DNA from: Aestuariibaculum suncheonense
Lineage (GTDB): Bacteria > Bacteroidota > Bacteroidia > Flavobacteriales > Flavobacteriaceae
Assembly: GCF_014596935.1 (NCBI RefSeq)
Contig: NZ_JACVXC010000008.1
Span: 111,926-175,925 of the forward strand
Direction of reading: 5' to 3'
DNA: 64,000 nucleotides
Position 1 is the stretch's first letter; each line of letters starts with the position of its first letter. This document shows positions 34,045 through 43,385 of this stretch, one piece after another. Position numbers and translations under genes: made by a program. Under the pieces are notes generated by a model. The model was given only the letters and a program-made list of their open reading frames with translations, searched no databases and was not told where the DNA came from.

Positions 34045-35280
34045 ATGAAAAAGTTTAGAGTTAATAAGAGTAATAGCAAAATTATCATTTTGCTCTTGGC
34101 GGCATTGATAGCATTGTCGCCATTTGCAATTGATTCTTATCTGTCGGCGATGCCATCGATGGCAACCTTTTTTGGGGTAGATATTAATGTGGTAGAGTTA
34201 ACCATTACCTTGTATTTTTTAGGGTTCTCGGTTGGTAATTTTTTTGGAGGCCCTTTATCCGATGCGTTTGGTAGAAAGCCTATTGCTTTAACGGGTGTTG
34301 TGTTTTACGGGCTATCGGCACTCGCAATTCCATTTTGCACCTCAATAGAGCCGGTATTGGGTTTGCGCGTACTTCAGGCCTTTGGTGGTGGTTTTGCATC
34401 GGTTACGGTAAACCTGTTTATTCGCGACTGGTATAAAAGTGAAAAGGTAGCTAAGTTTATTACGGTAACTACCATGATTATGATGCTGGCTCCGTTGTTT
34501 GCTCCTGTTTTTGGTTCGGCGTTAATTCATTTTAAAGGTTGGCAAGGAGTGTTTTTCTTCTTGTTTATCTGGGCAGTTATTTTGTTTACATTGTTTTATG
34601 TGCTTATTCCGGAATCGAGAGCAGAACATTTAAAAACGAAAACTATTGATGTAAAACAGATTGTAAATAAATATAAAGTATTTCTTTCTGATAGAAAATC
34701 GGTGGTTATGTTGATGGCGATTAGTTTTCCGGTGTCCGGACTGTATATTTTTATCACCAGTTCGTCGTTTATCTATCTTGAATATTTTAATGTGAGTCAG
34801 GCACAGTTCCCGTTAATATTCGGGGCGAATATTCTTTTAAATATCCTGTTGTCGTTATTAAATACCTATTTACTGAAATTTTACAAACCTAAGCGTTTAC
34901 TGCAAATTGGCTTGTATATGCAGTTATTAGCCGGGTTTTTATTGTTCTTAACGCTGCAGTTTGGTTATGTGTCATTTTGGAGTGTGTTCGCGTTAATTGT
35001 ATTTTATATTGGAAGTTTAGGATTGATTTTTGGTAACGGAACGGCCATGATTTTAAACATCAATCCGGAAGTAAGTGGTTCGGCAAATGCTACTTTGGGT
35101 ATTTTCAGGTTTTTATTAGGCTTTGCATCAGGGACCTTGTTAGCGATATTTCATTCAGAAGATTTAGTACCAATTGGTTTGGCCATGTTTAGTTGTAGTT
35201 TAATAGGTAATCTGTTCTTCATCATGTCTAGAAAAGCTAATAAACGAAAAGCTCTTTGGGTTGTAGATACTTGTAAATAA
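34045..35280 (+). CDS. MFS multidrug efflux transporter, Bcr/CflA type
   Basis: 411 residues from the ATG at 34045, with twelve membrane helices. The Bcr/CflA signature is seen: ALSPFAIDSYLSAMP in helix 1, GFSVGNFFGGPLSDAFGRKPI between helices 2 and 3 (MFS motif A), and LRVLQAFGGGFASVTVNLFIRD in helix 4. The family exports drugs such as bicyclomycin or chloramphenicol and some metabolites by proton antiport. A well-formed promoter lies directly upstream, and the preceding gene is an AraC regulator. The actual substrate cannot be inferred. Confidence 0.92.
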   Translation: MKKFRVNKSNSKIIILLLAALIALSPFAIDSYLSAMPSMATFFGVDINVVELTITLYFLGFSVGNFFGGPLSDAFGRKPIALTGVVFYGLSALAIPFCTSIEPVLGLRVLQAFGGGFASVTVNLFIRDWYKSEKVAKFITVTTMIMMLAPLFAPVFGSALIHFKGWQGVFFFLFIWAVILFTLFYVLIPESRAEHLKTKTIDVKQIVNKYKVFLSDRKSVVMLMAISFPVSGLYIFITSSSFIYLEYFNVSQAQFPLIFGANILLNILLSLLNTYLLKFYKPKRLLQIGLYMQLLAGFLLFLTLQFGYVSFWSVFALIVFYIGSLGLIFGNGTAMILNINPEVSGSANATLGIFRFLLGFASGTLLAIFHSEDLVPIGLAMFSCSLIGNLFFIMSRKANKRKALWVVDTCK

Positions 35281-35345
35281 TTGTTTGTGAGTTTTTGTGG
35301 ATGAATTTGATTAATTTTAGGTCAGATATCTAAAATTGGTTATTC

Positions 35346-35954
35346 ATGAAAAAAGTATTTTTATTATTTGCAGTTGTAAGTGTTTGGTGTGCCTGTAAAG
35401 AGAAGGTTCAAGATCAAAATACAGAACCTACAGAACAAAAAGTAGAACAGGTCAAGGTTGAAGATAACACTCCAGAAGAAATTTATGCTCCACAAAGTGT
35501 AAATGATGCTTTAGCGGAACAAATAAAGATTTTTATAACGAAGCAGTATTTGTCTGAAGACGATTTGAGAATCATTCCCGAGGAACAACGAAAGTTTCAA
35601 CTTTACCAGATCGATTTGAATAATGATGGAAATAATGAGGTCTTTGTGAATTTTATGACATCCTATTTTTGTGGTACAGGAGGTTGTACCATACTTCTTT
35701 TAAATCAGGATTTAAAACCCATTACTAAGTTTACAGTTACCCAAACACCGCTATGGGTAGAACAGGCTATGAAAAATGGCTGGAAGGTTGTTTTAACGCG
35801 ATCTCAAGGGGAATTAAAAGAGCTTGTTTTTGCCAACGGTACTTATCCTTCTAACCCATCTGTGGCAGATAGAGCGCCCTATGATGCTGCTAGTGGACAT
35901 GCAGAAATACTGTTTGATTCTAATTTTAGTTCGCCAAAAACTTACAGTTTTTAA
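35346..35954 (+). CDS. Hypothetical lipoprotein with calcium-loop-like motif
   Basis: 202 residues. The signal peptide ends with two Cys (C15 and C17) in SVWCACK, so it is probably lipidated. A Glu/Gln/Thr-rich linker of about 35 residues precedes the folded part. That part has YQIDLNNDGNNEVFVNF, an EF-hand or VCBS-like Asp/Asn loop, then TSYFCGTGGCTILLLN with two Cys that could form a disulfide. This pattern occurs in small periplasmic proteins of unknown function. It is a single gene, with no clear partner on either side. Confidence 0.75.
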   Translation: MKKVFLLFAVVSVWCACKEKVQDQNTEPTEQKVEQVKVEDNTPEEIYAPQSVNDALAEQIKIFITKQYLSEDDLRIIPEEQRKFQLYQIDLNNDGNNEVFVNFMTSYFCGTGGCTILLLNQDLKPITKFTVTQTPLWVEQAMKNGWKVVLTRSQGELKELVFANGTYPSNPSVADRAPYDAASGHAEILFDSNFSSPKTYSF

Positions 35955-36027
35955 CCGGGAATTAGAAAGTTTCAATAAAAAGTGTAAATTAGCCACTTAT
36001 TACTTTTTTGATTAAAACTAAACTGAA

Positions 36028-37032
36028 ATGAAACTTTTATCACCATTATTCTTACTAGCTTTTCTAGTTGTATTACCATTGCAATCTTTCGCGCAGAACG
36101 AACAGTTTAATAATCCTATAGCAGAAAAGCGTGCCGACCCTTGGGTGTTTAAAACCGATGAAGGAACCTATTATTTAATTGCTACAGTGCCGGAGTACGA
36201 TAAAATTGTAATAAGAAAGTCTAATACCATCAATGGTTTAAAAGATGCAGAAGAAAAAGTAGTCTGGACCAAGCATAAAACCGGTGTTATGGGGCATCAT
36301 ATCTGGGCACCGGAATTACATAAAATAGACGGGGTTTGGTACATTTATTTTGCTGCAGGTGAAGCAGAAAATATCTGGAACATCAGAATGTGGGCGCTTT
36401 CTAATACTTCAAATGACCCCATGAAAGGAACGTGGAAAGAAGAGGGACAGGTAAAAGCAAAACAGGAATCGTTTTCTTTAGATGCAACAACTTTTGAGCA
36501 TAAGGGTAAGCGTTATATGATCTGGGCACAAAATGTGCGCGGAGGTAATCATGGTACAGGATTAGTATTATCTGAAATGGAAAACCCAACCACTTTGGTA
36601 GGTCCTGAAGTGGTGATTACCGAACCGGAATTCAGCTGGGAACGCATGAAATATAATGTGAATGAAGGACCTGCAGTAATAAAACACGGCGGTAGAATAT
36701 TTGTGACCTACTCGGCGAGTGCTACCAACCACAATTACTGTATAGGCTTGTTATGGATTGATGAAGATAAAGATCTTCTGGACCTTAAAAATTGGAATAA
36801 ATCACCAGGCCCTGTATTTTACACCAACGAAGATGTGAAGCGTTACGGACCGGGACATAATTCATTTACCACTTCAGAAGATGGTAAAGATTTAATCATG
36901 ATTTACCACGCTCGCGATTATAAAGAAATCCAAGGGCATGAATTATCTGATCAAAATCGAGCTACCAGAGCCAGAGTAGTAAAATGGACGCCAAGTGGTT
37001 TTCCTGACTTTATGCAGTACATTGGGGATTAA
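36028..37032 (+). CDS. Glycoside hydrolase family 43 protein, secreted
   Basis: 334 residues with a signal peptide (about 1-22, LQSFAQ). GH43 five-bladed propeller features are ADPWVFKTDEGTYYLIAT with the general-base Asp near the start of the mature protein, HHIWAPELHKIDGVWYIYFAA, SLDATTFEHKGKRYMIWAQ with the modulating Asp, and NEGPAVIKHGGRIFVTYSAS with the acid Glu. GH43 enzymes are mostly alpha-L-arabinofuranosidases and beta-xylosidases acting on plant or algal polysaccharides with inversion. No lipobox or T9SS tail, so it is probably periplasmic. It stands alone, not inside a SusCD locus. Confidence 0.93.
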   Translation: MKLLSPLFLLAFLVVLPLQSFAQNEQFNNPIAEKRADPWVFKTDEGTYYLIATVPEYDKIVIRKSNTINGLKDAEEKVVWTKHKTGVMGHHIWAPELHKIDGVWYIYFAAGEAENIWNIRMWALSNTSNDPMKGTWKEEGQVKAKQESFSLDATTFEHKGKRYMIWAQNVRGGNHGTGLVLSEMENPTTLVGPEVVITEPEFSWERMKYNVNEGPAVIKHGGRIFVTYSASATNHNYCIGLLWIDEDKDLLDLKNWNKSPGPVFYTNEDVKRYGPGHNSFTTSEDGKDLIMIYHARDYKEIQGHELSDQNRATRARVVKWTPSGFPDFMQYIGD

Positions 37033-37113
37033 TTTCGTTAATAACTCCTGATAAGTCTTCTTTAAAAACTACATCAAAATTGCTAATTTGCGGGCTCTTA
37101 ATTTGTATAATAA

Positions 37114-39438
37114 ATGAAAGTCTGTATAGCTGAGAAACCTAGTGTGGCAAGAGAAATAGCCACTGTTTTAGGAGCGAATACCAAGCGTGATGGGTATTTC
37201 GAAGGCAATGGTTATGCAGTAACCTATACCTTCGGACATTTATGTACTTTAAAAGAGCCTAACGATTATAAACCGTACTGGAAAAGCTGGGATTTGAATA
37301 ATCTGCCCATGCTGCCTGAAAAGTTTGAAACGAAAGTGGTCGCTAATTCAGGAATACAGAAACAGTTTAAAATTGTAAAAAGTCTGTTTGAAAAAGCCGA
37401 TGTGGTGATAAACTGCGGGGATGCCGGGCAGGAAGGAGAACTTATTCAGCGTTGGGTAATGAATGAAGCCAATTATAAGGGCGAAGTAAAACGCCTTTGG
37501 ATTTCATCGTTAACGACTGAAGCCATCAAGGAAGGATTTGAAAATTTAAAGCCTTCTGAAAAATACGATAATTTATATTATGCCGGGTTTTCCAGAGCGA
37601 TAGGCGACTGGTTATTAGGAATGAACGCCACGCGTTTGTACACCTTAAAACACGGTGGTTACAAGCAAGTTTTGTCGATAGGGCGTGTGCAAACTCCAAC
37701 TTTAGCGATGGTGGTGAACCGTTTTAAAGAAATTGAAAACTTTAAACCGCAGCCGTATTGGGAATTGCAAACGATGTATCGTGATACGTTGTTTAGTTGT
37801 GAAGAAGGGCGCTTTTTAAAGAAGGAAGATGGAGAAGTTTTAGCCAATCGCGTGAAGGAAAGCGATTTCGAAATTGTTTCCATAGAAAAGAAAGACGGTA
37901 ATGAATACGCTCCAAAACTGTTTGATTTAACAGGTTTGCAGGTGTATTGCAATAATAAATTTGGTTTTTCGGCTGAAGACACCTTAAAGATTGTTCAGAG
38001 TTTATACGAACAAAAAGTGGTGACCTATCCAAGGGTTGATACGACGTTTTTACCAAACGATGTGTATCCTAAAGTAGAAGGTATTCTTAGAAATCTAACT
38101 GAATACACCACTTTAACACAACCTTTATTAGGTAAGAAAATCAGGAAATCCAGTAAAGTATTTAACGATAAGAAAGTTACCGATCACCATGCGATCATTC
38201 CAACCGGGATGCAGTCGCAATTACCATACAATCAAAAGCAGGTTTACGATATTATTGTTAAGCGATTTATTGCGGTGTTTTACGATGATTGTTTGGTAGC
38301 TAATACTTCGGTAATTGGTGAAGCCGATAAAGTATCGTTTAAAACCACAGGAAAAGAAATACTTAAGAAAGGCTGGCGTGTGGTGTTTGAAAGTCCGGAT
38401 AAAAAGGAAAAGGAATCCGGGATTTTACCAAGCTTTGAAAAGGGCGAAAAAGGTCCTCACGAGCCTTCATTTTTGGAAAAGGAAACCAAGCCGCCAAATC
38501 AATATACAGAGGCTTCATTATTACGAGCTATGGAAACTGCCGGAAAACAGGTAGATGATGATGATTTACGCGAGTTGATGAAGGAAAATGGTATTGGTCG
38601 CCCTTCGACGCGCGCGAATATTATTGAAACCTTGTTCAAACGTAAATACATTAAACGTAATAAAAAACAAGTACTACCAACGGTTACAGGTATTCAGTTG
38701 ATAGATACGATTCAGAACGACTTATTGAAGTCTGCCGAGTTAACCGGAAGCTGGGAGAAACAATTAAAGGATATTGAAAAAGGCGAGTACAGTGCTGCAG
38801 CGTTTATAAAGAATATGAAGCGTATGGTGGATGCATTAGTTTACGAGGTACGCAGTGAAGCGACTCGGGCCAATATCTCACATGCGGTTACAGTTAAAAA
38901 GCGTGAAGCCAAGGTGGAGCAGAAAAGGAAAGCGGGTATTATGGCTGAAGTCTGTCCGAAATGTAAAGAAGGCACGATAATAAAAGGGAAATCGGCTTAC
39001 GGCTGTAGTGCGTATAAATCAGGTTGTAATTTTGTGATGCCTTTTGAGTTTAGCGGAAAGAAGATTTCTGAAAAGCAGTTTGTACGATTACTTCAAAAAG
39101 GTTCGACCGTCAATTTGAAAGGTTTTAAGACTGATGCTGGTACAGTTGAAGGTTTAGTTCGTTTAGATGATGAGTTTAAATTAAAATTAGAACCTAAGAA
39201 AGGAAATACCAAAACAACCGAATCTAAAGTAGTTACGTCAAACGATACCAATGCGGATGAATTAAAATGCCCGAAATGCAAACAGGGTACAATTATAAAA
39301 GGGAAGACGGCTTATGGTTGTAGCGCTTATAAATCAGGCTGTGATTTCGTTATGACTTTTGAAGATGTAAAAGATAAAATCAACGGTCAGACGCCAACCA
39401 AAGCATTAGTGTATCGTATTTTAAGTGCTAATGTGTAA
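37114..39438 (+). CDS. topB: DNA topoisomerase III
   Basis: 774 residues. A Toprim domain lies at the N-terminus (IAEKPSVAREIA, then CGDAGQEGELIQR at about 101-113), followed by the topoisomerase IA core with the catalytic Tyr305 in TYPRVDT and the GRVQTPTLAMV segment at about 190-200. The tail has two zinc-ribbon-like repeats beginning at residues 614 and 719, each CPKCK..GTIIKGK.AYGCSAYKSGC. It relaxes and decatenates DNA, typically together with RecQ, which is encoded 6 kb upstream on the same strand. The next gene starts one base after its stop. Confidence 0.95.
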   Translation: MKVCIAEKPSVAREIATVLGANTKRDGYFEGNGYAVTYTFGHLCTLKEPNDYKPYWKSWDLNNLPMLPEKFETKVVANSGIQKQFKIVKSLFEKADVVINCGDAGQEGELIQRWVMNEANYKGEVKRLWISSLTTEAIKEGFENLKPSEKYDNLYYAGFSRAIGDWLLGMNATRLYTLKHGGYKQVLSIGRVQTPTLAMVVNRFKEIENFKPQPYWELQTMYRDTLFSCEEGRFLKKEDGEVLANRVKESDFEIVSIEKKDGNEYAPKLFDLTGLQVYCNNKFGFSAEDTLKIVQSLYEQKVVTYPRVDTTFLPNDVYPKVEGILRNLTEYTTLTQPLLGKKIRKSSKVFNDKKVTDHHAIIPTGMQSQLPYNQKQVYDIIVKRFIAVFYDDCLVANTSVIGEADKVSFKTTGKEILKKGWRVVFESPDKKEKESGILPSFEKGEKGPHEPSFLEKETKPPNQYTEASLLRAMETAGKQVDDDDLRELMKENGIGRPSTRANIIETLFKRKYIKRNKKQVLPTVTGIQLIDTIQNDLLKSAELTGSWEKQLKDIEKGEYSAAAFIKNMKRMVDALVYEVRSEATRANISHAVTVKKREAKVEQKRKAGIMAEVCPKCKEGTIIKGKSAYGCSAYKSGCNFVMPFEFSGKKISEKQFVRLLQKGSTVNLKGFKTDAGTVEGLVRLDDEFKLKLEPKKGNTKTTESKVVTSNDTNADELKCPKCKQGTIIKGKTAYGCSAYKSGCDFVMTFEDVKDKINGQTPTKALVYRILSANV

Positions 39439-39439
39439 T

Positions 39440-40018
39440 ATGGAGCACAAGCATTTCATGATCTACAAACCCTACGGGTTTTTAAGTCAGTTTAGCAGTA
39501 ACGATAACAAACAGCAAAAGAAGAACTTTTTAGGAAGTTTGCACGACTTTCCTGAGGGTATTATGGCGATTGGTCGACTGGATGAAAAATCGGAAGGCTT
39601 GTTGTTGTTGACTACTGATGGTAAAACCAGTGACTTTATAAACAGTAAAAAAGTAGAAAAGGAATACTACGCACTGGTAAACGGAGCTATAACTGATGAA
39701 GCTATTCAGCAAATGGCCACTGGGGTTGAAATTGGCTTTAACGGAAAAAAGTACCAAACCAAACCCTGTAAAGTTTTTAAACTGGATGACGAGCCGGATT
39801 TACCAACACGATCGAAAAAAATACGTGATGATCGTCATGGGCCAACCACATGGATATCGGTCACTCTTAATGAAGGAAAGTTTAGGCAGGTTAGAAAAAT
39901 GACCTCGGCTGTGGGGTTTCCAACATTGCGTCTGGTACGTGTGCGTGTGGGACACATACACTTAAGTAATATGCAGGTTGGTGAGGTTATACCAATTGAC
40001 CTTTTAAAAGAATTTTAA
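39440..40018 (+). CDS. rRNA pseudouridine synthase, RsuA/RluE type
   Basis: 192 residues from the ATG at 39440; the frame continues back into topB but the ATG right after the topB stop is the natural start. Motifs are MIYKPYGFLSQF, the catalytic Asp48 in GRLDEKSEGLLLLTTDG, KEYYALV and a C-terminal EGKFRQVRKM followed by LVRVRVGHIHL. It isomerises a specific uridine in ribosomal RNA, and the RluE-like branch fits best by length and lack of an S4 domain. One base separates it from topB, so the two are co-transcribed. Its last four bases overlap the convergent membrane-protein gene. Confidence 0.9.
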   Translation: MEHKHFMIYKPYGFLSQFSSNDNKQQKKNFLGSLHDFPEGIMAIGRLDEKSEGLLLLTTDGKTSDFINSKKVEKEYYALVNGAITDEAIQQMATGVEIGFNGKKYQTKPCKVFKLDDEPDLPTRSKKIRDDRHGPTTWISVTLNEGKFRQVRKMTSAVGFPTLRLVRVRVGHIHLSNMQVGEVIPIDLLKEF

Positions 40019-40647
40019 ACTTCTAATTTCTTTAATTCCTGATAATTTTTATTTAATCGCTTAAGTAGTAAGCCATAAATAAGGCGGTAGAATAACCATA
40101 AAATCAAAATAAATACCACCGTAAATACCACAATAATCATAGAGGTTATAACCACTTCTTTGGTTGTGAAATGTGCAAATTTATCGGTGAGTTCAGGGTC
40201 GTGTGTAAAGGCATAATAGAATCCAATAAGTAGTGAAACACCTGCGACAACCAAATTATAAAGTACATAGTATTTAATGATCTTACGGGTTTTTATGATG
40301 CTTTTCATCAGGTTTTTAATGCTGTCGGTTACCGAAATGGCTTTGTAGGCCTTGTATAACAGATAAATAAACAGCAGAATGATACCGTAACTAAAGGTTG
40401 TGATTGCCCCAAAAACATACTCGTTGGTGTATACCGAATCGAGTTTGGCTTTATAGCTGTCGGAAGCAAAATAGGGGATAAAATTTATGATAATCCAAAA
40501 GGCTAGCTCGGCAATACTAATGTAAAACAAGGTCTTGACAATAGAAGACGATTTTTTAAGCAGCATCGGGTAGATATCTTTTGCAGATAGTTTATTGTGA
40601 TCAGACGGTTTGTTCCAGTCCTTTTTTAGTAAATCTAATTCATCCAT
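40015..40647 (-). CDS. Four-helix membrane protein paired with ECF sigma factor
   Basis: 210 residues. A short cytoplasmic head (MDELDLLKKDWNKPSDHNKLS) is followed by four membrane helices at about 35-55, 80-100, 120-145 and 165-190. It begins three bases after the stop of the sigma-factor gene, so it is translationally linked. This position is where a cognate anti-sigma factor would lie, but no zinc-binding anti-sigma motif is visible. Similar proteins have at times been mislabelled as carotene oxygenases. An anti-sigma or sensor role is inferred from gene order alone. Confidence 0.75.
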   Translation of the reverse strand: MDELDLLKKDWNKPSDHNKLSAKDIYPMLLKKSSSIVKTLFYISIAELAFWIIINFIPYFASDSYKAKLDSVYTNEYVFGAITTFSYGIILLFIYLLYKAYKAISVTDSIKNLMKSIIKTRKIIKYYVLYNLVVAGVSLLIGFYYAFTHDPELTDKFAHFTTKEVVITSMIIVVFTVVFILILWLFYRLIYGLLLKRLNKNYQELKKLEV

Positions 40648-40650
40648 AGT

Positions 40651-41145
40651 TTACGGATTTAATATGGTTTTTAGTTTGGTTTTAATTCGGTTCATTTTCA
40701 CACGTGCATTCACCTCGCTAATTCCTAAAGTTTCACTTATTTCTCGGTAGTCCTTGTCTTCTAAATACAAAAACACCAGAGCTTTTTCAATGTCGTTAAG
40801 TTGATGTATGGCTTTGTATAGAATTTTTAATTGTTCTTCTTCGGTATCGTCATAAGCATCCGATTTTATTTTAAACGCTACGTCTTCAAAGTCTTGTGTA
40901 TTGATGGTGCGTTTCGATTTCCGGTACAGTGTAATGGCCGTATTCAGGCTTACACGATACATCCAGGTACTAAACTTGGCATCACCTCGAAATTTAGGGT
41001 AGGCTTTCCAGAGTTGTATGGTTATTTCCTGAAATAAATCGTTATGCGCATCGTAATTATTGGTGTAGAGTCGGCAGACTTTATGTACAATATTCTGATG
41101 CTTTTCTAGCAATTCAACAAAACTATGTTCTAGTTCTTTTTTCAA
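40651..41145 (-). CDS. ECF-type RNA polymerase sigma factor
   Basis: 164 residues with sigma region 2 (NYDAHNDLFQEITIQLWKAYPKFRGDAKFSTWMYRVSLN) and region 4 (EDKDYREISETLGISEVNARVKMNRIKTKL) joined by a short linker, the standard ECF layout. It directs RNA polymerase to a small regulon, usually in response to envelope signals relayed by a membrane partner. The following gene encodes a four-helix membrane protein three bases downstream and is the likely partner. The 214-bp region upstream separates it from a divergent lipoprotein gene that may be a target. Confidence 0.93.
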   Translation of the reverse strand: MKKELEHSFVELLEKHQNIVHKVCRLYTNNYDAHNDLFQEITIQLWKAYPKFRGDAKFSTWMYRVSLNTAITLYRKSKRTINTQDFEDVAFKIKSDAYDDTEEEQLKILYKAIHQLNDIEKALVFLYLEDKDYREISETLGISEVNARVKMNRIKTKLKTILNP

Positions 41146-41359
41146 ATTGATGGTTTAGTTATACTGTAAGTATCTGAAATAATTGAAATGTTACAGGTTT
41201 ATAAAAATAAAATTTTCATTTGGTATGACAGGAATTATAAGTACTTGAATTTACTGTGGTTTAACAGAAATAAATGCTAATATAGCAAACTGAAAATACC
41301 TTTGTTAAAGCGAAATGGCATGTTTCTTGTTTTAACAGAGAAACTTAAACCCAATACTT

Positions 41360-42367
41360 ATGAAAAATATCTACGTTTTATATTTAGGATTTATAACACT
41401 GAGCCTGGTGTCCTGCGGAACTTCGGGCTATGTATATTTAAATTATCCTCAGGCACCTGCAGTGATACTTCCGGATAATGTATCGAATGTGGTTTTAGTG
41501 AATCGTTCATTAACCAAAGTAGAAGATAAGCAAGCTGAAACCATGGAAGCCATAACCACAGGAGAGGTCATGGGGTCCGATAGAATCGCTTCAGATGAAG
41601 CTATGAAAGGTGTATTTGATGGTATTCATAATAAAAGTCATATTCAAATCATCATGCCTGATACCTTACGATTGTATGGTACAGGTACACGAACCACGCC
41701 TGATTTATTACCGTGGGACAAAGTATCTAACATATGTGAAAGCAGTAATGCCGATGTGTTACTGGTTTTAGAAAACTTCGATTCTAATTCCGACTTAATT
41801 CGTACAGCAGTGGTCGATCAGGTGAATGCTGTAATTACCACTGGAAAGCCTAGTGCCAGAATTCCCACTGGGGCTCGAGTGAATGTACGTAGCTACTGGA
41901 GGTTGTACGACCCGTATACCAAATCGATTATCGACCAATTTCAACAAACCCATTATATGAATTTCGATTTAGTAAATGGGATGCCACCCATGAATGCTTT
42001 GAGTGAAACGGCCTATGCGGCTGGCTTTGATTATATCAACCGGTTTTTGCCAAGTTATTACCGCGTGAAACGCGATATGTATAAAAAAGGTAAAGGAAGA
42101 GATAAAGATCTATTTGCTGCAGGATGGCGTTCTGCTGAGGTAGCCAAATGGAATGATGCCATGGTGGTTTGGAAACGTATTGTGGAGGAAAATCCAAGAA
42201 GTAAATCGGCAGGAAGAGCTGCTTTAAATATTGCGGTATCCTATGAAGTTTTGGGAGACACCGATTCAGCCTTACAATGGGCACAGCGAGCTTACCGTGA
42301 TTATGGAGATAAAGAAAGCCGGGACTATGCTAAAATATTATTGAGAAGACAAAAAATGGAGTTGTAA
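41360..42367 (+). CDS. DUF6340-like lipoprotein with C-terminal TPR
   Basis: 335 residues, lipobox Cys19 (LSLVSC). The N-terminal domain (VILPDNVSNVVLVNRSL, SNICESSNADVLLVLENFDS, RSYWRLYDPYTKSIIDQF) resembles what I recall of DUF6340. The last 80 residues look like a TPR pair (AAGWRSAEVAKWNDAMVVWKRI, AGRAALNIAVSYEVLGD). It is divergent from the ECF sigma gene. The last three sense codons and the stop are built into the terminator hairpin at 42353-42384. Function is unknown; the family name is from memory. Confidence 0.7.
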   Translation: MKNIYVLYLGFITLSLVSCGTSGYVYLNYPQAPAVILPDNVSNVVLVNRSLTKVEDKQAETMEAITTGEVMGSDRIASDEAMKGVFDGIHNKSHIQIIMPDTLRLYGTGTRTTPDLLPWDKVSNICESSNADVLLVLENFDSNSDLIRTAVVDQVNAVITTGKPSARIPTGARVNVRSYWRLYDPYTKSIIDQFQQTHYMNFDLVNGMPPMNALSETAYAAGFDYINRFLPSYYRVKRDMYKKGKGRDKDLFAAGWRSAEVAKWNDAMVVWKRIVEENPRSKSAGRAALNIAVSYEVLGDTDSALQWAQRAYRDYGDKESRDYAKILLRRQKMEL

Positions 42368-42384
42368 TCAACTCCATTTTTTTT
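42353..42384 (+). terminator. Terminator hairpin containing the stop codon in its loop
   Basis: Stem AAAATGGAGTTG / CAACTCCATTTT with a TAAT loop and a T run. The TAA of the preceding gene is in the loop. It is also suited to the convergent lpxD gene. Confidence 0.9.
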
Positions 42385-42389
42385 ATAAT

Positions 42390-43385
42390 TTATTTTTTCG
42401 TCAGACGTTTTAAGGCGACCCATTGTTTAAGGGTATCTCGGGCGTCCTGTGCCGGATAGCCTAAAACGGTTTTGCCAGCTTCAACATCATTCATCACACC
42501 AGAACCGGCACCTACGGTAGCTCCGGAATGTATGGTTGTGTGGTCTTTAATAGAAGCGCTTCCTCCAATAATAACACCATCACCAAGAGTAACCGATCCC
42601 GCTAATCCACTATGTCCTGCCATAATACAAGAACGCCCCATAACGCTATTATGCGCGATTTGCACCAGATTATCTATTTTACACCCATCACCAATAATTG
42701 TAGAACTAAACTTGGCACGGTCGACACACGAATTGGCACCTATTTCAACATAATGACCGATAATTACATTACCTATTTGCGGTATTTTGGTTAGTCCGCG
42801 ACCATCGTCACTGGGTCTGTAACCAAAACCATCGGCTCCGATACTTACATTGGTATGAAAAATGCAGTGGCTACCAATAATACAACGTTCGCGAATTACG
42901 GTTCCAGACCAGATTACGGTATGATTTCCAATGATGGTTTCGTCAAAAACACAAACGTTAGGGTATAAGGTAACATGGTCTTCCAAGATAACATCTTTAC
43001 CAACATAACAATTGGCTCCAATTTTACAGCCATTACCAATTTTAGCGCTCTCATGGACTACCGCCGTTGGGTGGATGTCGTGTTCCATAACCGGTGGCGC
43101 TGGATTGAACATCTCAAGTAATTTAGCCATGGCTAAATCGGCGTTTTTCACTTTAATTAAAGCTCGGTTGTCCCCTGCTTCAATAGTTAAATTGTCGTTT
43201 ACAATGGCCGCGCAGGCTTTTGAATCGGACCAGAATTTAAGGTATTTGACACTACCAATAAAGGTGATTTGATTGCTTTTAGCATGTTGCAGTTGTTCAG
43301 GACTATCTATTTTATGAGTGGTATGTCCTACAAGTTCACCTTTTAAAAGGTCGTTGATTTCTTCAATCGTATAAGAGATTTTCAA
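42390..43385 (-). CDS. lpxD: UDP-3-O-(3-hydroxyacyl)glucosamine N-acyltransferase
   Basis: 331 residues. An N-terminal uridine-binding domain (TFIGSVKYLKFWSDSKACAAIV) is followed by a left-handed beta-helix of hexapeptide repeats from about residue 103 on, with the catalytic-type His245 in QIAHNSVMG and GFGYRPSDDG before it. It adds the amide-linked hydroxy fatty acid in lipid A synthesis in the cytoplasm. The gene stands alone here and not with lpxA/lpxC. It could be a second lpxD-like copy in the genome, which the window cannot tell. Confidence 0.92.
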   Translation of the reverse strand: MKISYTIEEINDLLKGELVGHTTHKIDSPEQLQHAKSNQITFIGSVKYLKFWSDSKACAAIVNDNLTIEAGDNRALIKVKNADLAMAKLLEMFNPAPPVMEHDIHPTAVVHESAKIGNGCKIGANCYVGKDVILEDHVTLYPNVCVFDETIIGNHTVIWSGTVIRERCIIGSHCIFHTNVSIGADGFGYRPSDDGRGLTKIPQIGNVIIGHYVEIGANSCVDRAKFSSTIIGDGCKIDNLVQIAHNSVMGRSCIMAGHSGLAGSVTLGDGVIIGGSASIKDHTTIHSGATVGAGSGVMNDVEAGKTVLGYPAQDARDTLKQWVALKRLTKK

